Below are positions 63,780 through 64,000 of a stretch of 64,000 bases of DNA, piece by piece; the stretch's first letter is position 1; every line of letters starts with the position of its first letter. The position numbers and the translations under genes are program-made. The DNA lies in the NCBI GenBank assembly GCA_040753795.1, contig JBFMDX010000002.1:62001-126000 (forward strand), read 5' to 3'. The notes under the pieces are model-generated. The model made no database searches. It was not told where the DNA came from and saw only the letters and a program-made list of their open reading frames with translations. This DNA comes from Thermodesulfobacteriota bacterium. GTDB lineage: Bacteria > Desulfobacterota > Desulfobacteria > Desulfobacterales > Desulfosudaceae.

Positions 63780-64000
63780 ATGGATCAGGATCATCGGATC
63801 AGTTTTGAAGTGGACTGCGGGAATTTGTATCGGGAGGAATCATTGACGGATCTGAAGGTGGCCGTTATCCGCAAGCTGGTGCCAATTAAAACGGACGGAT
63901 CCGATGATACAGCCAGAGCATCTGTTTTTGTCGGACATTCCCAGGTCATGTCTCCGGAAGGCCCGATTCCTCTTCAGGCGGAATTGCCCGGCAATACCCT
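63780..64000 (+). CDS. Protein of unknown function (partial, continues past window end)
   Basis: ATG at 63780 with a good AAGGAG site (63767-63772). The 73 visible codons (MDQDHRISFEVDCGNLYREE, SLTDLKVAVIRKLVPIKTDG, SVFVGHSQVMSPEGPIPLQA) show no signal peptide and look like a soluble cytoplasmic protein. I do not recognise a named family with confidence. It has its own promoter and is separated from epmA by 145 bp. Confidence 0.7.
   Translation, partial: MDQDHRISFEVDCGNLYREESLTDLKVAVIRKLVPIKTDGSDDTARASVFVGHSQVMSPEGPIPLQAELPGNT

Overview
The window looks like chromosomal DNA of a Desulfobacterota (former Deltaproteobacteria) bacterium, most likely a Desulfobacteraceae/Desulfosarcinaceae-type anaerobe. 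The reasons are the rpsF-rpsR-DUF2232-rplI-dnaB order, a single-chain pyruvate:ferredoxin oxidoreductase, CCG-domain Fe-S proteins, two TRAP substrate-binding proteins (one with a TatT component), methylmalonyl-CoA mutase with its epimerase, and overall high GC. No rRNA, CRISPR array, prophage or recognisable transposase was seen. The taxonomic placement is inference from gene content; no marker gene was compared by alignment.

Layout. 1-5535 (mostly minus): end of methylmalonyl-CoA mutase, epimerase, an aminotransferase with its own promoter and operator-like palindrome, then tgt, queA and a DUF2065 protein. 5750-15523 (plus): gatB, a secreted FG-GAP protein, the ribosomal/replication operon rpsF-rpsR-DUF2232-rplI-dnaB, hflX, suhB (apparently almost leaderless) and a small Cys-rich protein. 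15536-18336 (minus): a GlcD-type oxidase and a divergent dnaA, followed by an AT-rich gap and tRNA-Lys/tRNA-Glu. 19240-29033: PpiD-like chaperone, envelope proteins, a MarR-like regulator, amphi-Trp, DUF362, PHP, PilZ and DUF2760 proteins, and mlaC/mlaA. 29323-35010: the large pyruvate oxidoreductase, an AT-rich cassette bounded by two large inverted palindromes and holding a membrane gene broken by one in-frame TAG, then a two-CCG Fe-S protein. 35022-42179 (minus): a membrane-anchored repeat protein, UspA, an orphan TRAP binding protein with an extra N-terminal domain, an MFS carrier, an SDR, a YkgJ protein, apt and mtnP.

42350-50207 is the most striking region. A sigma-54 activator is divergent from a tightly overlapping eight-gene operon encoding a complete type II fatty-acid cycle: acyltransferase, FabL-like enoyl reductase, ketoreductase, dehydratase, ketosynthase, ACP, PlsC-like acyltransferase and phosphopantetheinyl transferase. 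A near-consensus -24/-12 promoter and an upstream inverted repeat lie between them. This suggests a dedicated, switchable acyl product, probably put onto a lipid. A YadA-like trimeric autotransporter follows.

52413-59292 (minus): tRNA-Arg and tRNA-His, then an apparent operon read as dapF-like, leuC-like, leuD-like, dctP, dctQ, dctM, tatT. The DapF-like protein has Ser where the first catalytic Cys normally lies, so the operon may be a transport-linked organic-acid pathway, not plain lysine/leucine synthesis. 59629-64000 (plus): a hydantoinase/oxoprolinase-family protein overlapping a histone-deacetylase-family hydrolase with a C-terminal Cys cluster, an EpmA-type ligase, and a gene running off the end.
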